A DNA stretch of 64,000 bases. Origin: Plantago major. Its lineage: Eukaryota; Streptophyta; Magnoliopsida; Lamiales; Plantaginaceae. Positions within the stretch are counted from its first letter, which is position 1, and every line of letters starts with the position of its first letter. The notes beneath the pieces are model-generated. The model did no database searches. It was not told the origin of the DNA and saw only the letters and a list, made by a program, of their open reading frames with translations. This document shows, piece by piece, positions 61,401 through 64,000 of this stretch. The stretch covers positions 1-64,000 of the forward strand of contig JAIFAC010000221.1 of NCBI GenBank assembly GCA_026545765.1, read 5' to 3'. The position numbers were made by a program, and so were the translations under genes.

Positions 61401-64000
61401 AAATCTTTCCAAATATCTCCAACATTGAACCTTGTCTAATGGCTGATGAGGTAACACATACTTCCTGTTATACTTATGAAAGTGATGAAGAAGGAATCAA
61501 AGATCTGGAAAATCTCAGAAAAGAACTTGATCTCTACGAAAGAGAATTTCTAATGGTCCGAGATAGAGCCGAAAATCTTGAAGAAGAAAAAAATTCTCTT
61601 GTAAAGAAAAATTCTCAAATAATCAAGATATCTGAGAAAAAGGATGCTGAAAATGCATTTCTCAAGGCTCAGATATACGAGGGCAAAAATCACATAAAGA
61701 AGCGGCCAATCTTCAAAAGAAATGTGAAGATCTTCTTTACGAAAATAAGGAACTCAAAAGAAAGAACTATCTTTTCAATCTTATGCAAAAGTGACACTCT
61801 TACTGAAGTACAATTTTATTTAAGAGATCCTTCAGAAAAGAGAGGACTTGGGATGGACACACACACAGACAGTTCCACCACTCTGAATAAGAGTAATGAA
61901 GGATGAACATTTGTCAATGCTCAGCAAAGTGATTCCCAAACAATCTACAGTATCGGTCAGAAAACTAAGATTGTTGACAAAGGAAAGGCAGTTGCGACCA
62001 AGCCTTTGTGGGAAAAACAAGTCCAAAGGAAAACTGTTGGGCATGTCTTTGGAAAGAAACATAACACTGAAAAGTGTAACCACCCATAGTGCTATGTCTC
62101 TCAAAAAGGAAAAATTGCAGGAGCTGACAAATTCTCCTATGTCACGTTTTTTGGAAAGAAAATAGATTATCCAGAGACTAGCAAAACTGCTGAGAAGAGA
62201 TCTCAGATAGCACCAGGTGCTCGAAATGGTATTGGCTATAAAACCATCGGGAAACAACTTGCTCGTGAGTACAAACAAGAGCAAGAACAATGGTTAAAGG
62301 CTAGAATTGCTCACAGCAATTATCAGAAGTGGAAGATGAATCAAGCCACTGAAAATCTGAATGCCAGGGCTAGAAGAAAATCTGATTAGGAAAGCTAAGT
62401 TTGCTGAGAAGCAGACTCAGAAACCTGACAGGTATCTGAAAGCACCAAATGGAGCACCAAGGAACACACCAAGGAAGAAAGTAGTTCTTAATAACAATGA
62501 TACTAATCATTTAACTAGAATTCCTCCTTATGTTCCTGTTAGACAAAAGAATGTTCCTAATAAATTCATTCAAAAATGGATTCCTACTGGAAGATTTTTT
62601 AGTCCAGATGGTTCCATTGTTGGTATGAGAACCTAATCTTTTGTTTCCTGTTTTGTGCAGAACACTCTAAAGACTAATTCAAATTGGCATTTTGATAGTG
62701 GATGTGGGAAGCACATGACAGGAGACAAAGCAAATCTGATTGACTACAAAAAGTGCAATGACGGAAATATAATCTCCTAAGCATAGGTTTTGGCAATTTG
62801 AAGTTTGGAACCCTTACAATTTCTGAAGTACTTCATGTAAAGGGATTGAAATATAATCTCCTAAGCATGAGTAAACTAGTAGACAAAGGGTACCTTTATC
62901 GAAATCAAGTCAAAACTATGTAAAGTGATTGACAATGAGTCAAAGCAGACAGTCTTGGTTGCAAGGCGTAAAGGAAATCTTTATGTTGCTGATTGGGCAT
63001 CTGCCACAACCGAAGAATGTCTCATGGTGAGTCAATCTGGCCACACTGGAGAAAATTGGTTATGGCATAAAAGAATGAGTCACTTGAATTTCAAAACTCT
63101 GAATAAACTAGGTAAGAAAGAGTTGGTGGTTGGTTTACCTAAAATGGCATATAGAAAAGAAGGTGTATGCTCAGCTTGCCAAATGGGAAAACAATCCAAA
63201 ACATCTTTCAAGTCTAAAACTAGACATTCCAGTGAAAGGCCACTGCAAATGTTACATATGGATTTGTTTGAATCCTCAGTAACTAGTTATGTAGGAAAGA
63301 AGTATGGTCTGGTTGTTGTTGATGATTACTCAAGATTCACTTGGGTTGTCTTTCTCAAACACAAATCTGATGCAAGGGTTGAGATACCTAACTTGCTGAA
63401 TAAGCTCGAAGTCATGAAAAACGACAAGGTATACGTAATGTCGAGCGACCATGATGCGAGTTTGTGAACCAGTACATCAAAGAGTTTTGTACCTGCAAAG
63501 GTATACAACATCAACTATCTTATGTAAGGACACCACAACAAAATGGTGTTGCTTAAAGAAAGAATAGGACCCTGAAAGAAGCAGCAAGAACAATGCTTGT
63601 TTACACTGAAATAAGTGATATCTATTGGGTTGAAGCTGTAAACACAACATGCTACACTCAAAATAGATGTCTGATTAACAAACACCATGGCAAAACTCCT
63701 TACGAGCTTTTTATTGGTAGACCCCCTAGTATCAAACATCTAAGGGTGTTTGGTTGCAGATGTTTCGTTCTTAACAATGGAAAAGAATACTTGAGAACAT
63801 TTCAACCAAAGGCAGACGAAGGAGTATTTCTTGGCTATTCTCTAAATAGCAAAGCCTACAGAATCTACAACAAAAGAACACAAAAGATCGAAGAATCCGT
63901 TCATGTAGTATTCTATGAAGGAAACAAGAAAGTACTCTTGAATGATGATCTCTCAGATAGGTTCAAAGAACTATTGATTAAAGATTCTGAAAAAGGATCC
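58427..64000 (+). mobile_element. Ty1/copia element, SIRE/Maximus-like, continues past window end
   Basis: The 5' LTR 58427-60066 (1,640 bp; TGTTAG...CCAACA) holds a TATA box near 59,142. The primer site TGATATCGAGCGGG at 60,069 resembles the initiator-Met type TGGTATCAGAGC. Gag: UBN2-type region (60,557-60,946; KQGPTETLEELDFRFTTLMR), a zinc-knuckle-like block near 61,140 and a coiled coil (61,500-61,690). Pol: SGCGKHMTGD-like protease/pre-integrase start near 62,700, then gag-pre-integrase HKRMSHLNFKTLNKLGKKEL and integrase core with MLHMDLF and DDYSRFTWV (62,925-63,467), continuing with FIGRPPSIKHLRVFG to the end. Inserted in gypsy protease sequence. Large gag with coiled coil and long LTR fit SIRE/Maximus. 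Several breaks. Confidence 0.9.
59538..59693 (+). repeat. About 53-bp tandem repeat, three units, in copia LTR
   Basis: Units begin GAGTACAGGAAGTACTTAG at 59538, 59590 and 59644. Each contains a short hairpin such as TTAGTTTGGGAAACTAA. Confidence 0.9.

Overview
This is plant nuclear DNA, most likely from a eudicot: AT-rich intergenic sequence, short GT-AG introns, plant-only gene families (GAMYB-like R2R3-MYB, chloroplast S2P-type protease, mitochondrial aconitase, Rf-like PPR, DUF674) and dense nested LTR retrotransposons. I cannot fix the species; an asterid is a guess.

Layout. Positions 1-34,400 are the host-gene half: a GAMYB-like R2R3-MYB gene (-, 2.07-3.55 kb), an intronless ARASP-like M50 metalloprotease gene (-, 5.38-6.64 kb), a long gene-poor stretch (6.65-15.3 kb) and a complete 20-exon mitochondrial aconitase gene (+, 15.56-23.64 kb) with a tandem hAT-type MITE pair in one intron. 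Next comes a rearranged cluster (23.9-33.7 kb): two related PPR genes in opposite orientation, a third PPR fragment, two pieces of a DUF674 gene on either side of one PPR gene, an old Ty1/copia scrap, and a displaced copy of the aconitase 3' flank.

Positions 34,400-64,000 are a retrotransposon nest. A Ty3/gypsy gag-protease fragment (+) is cut at 38,297 by an Athila/Tat-like gypsy element (-) arranged LTR-internal-LTR-partial internal. Beyond it lies an unusual repetitive minus-strand coding unit (about 43.9-50.6 kb) with its own TATA box and an array of phase-matched mini-exons. That unit is interrupted by one LTR-plus-internal copy and by one clean solo LTR (5-bp duplication ACTAT). Upstream of it on the same strand is a Ty1/copia pol (51.2-53.9 kb). 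A second gypsy element (+, LTR from 53,933) has landed in that pol. It carries a solo LTR (duplication CATCT) and is in turn entered at 58,427 by a SIRE/Maximus-like Ty1/copia element that runs off the window.

The host genes share one striking property: exon structure, splice sites and protein motifs are preserved, but reading frames are broken every few tens of bases by one- or two-base insertions and deletions, mostly in homopolymers. Because this affects the MYB, protease, aconitase and PPR genes alike, uncorrected long-read consensus errors look likelier than independent pseudogenization, so I annotate them as genes with that warning. The genes do not form a pathway. The best candidates for something undescribed are the mini-exon array and repeat-peptide unit next to the copia pol, and a near-perfect 39-bp-stem hairpin at 41,271-41,365.
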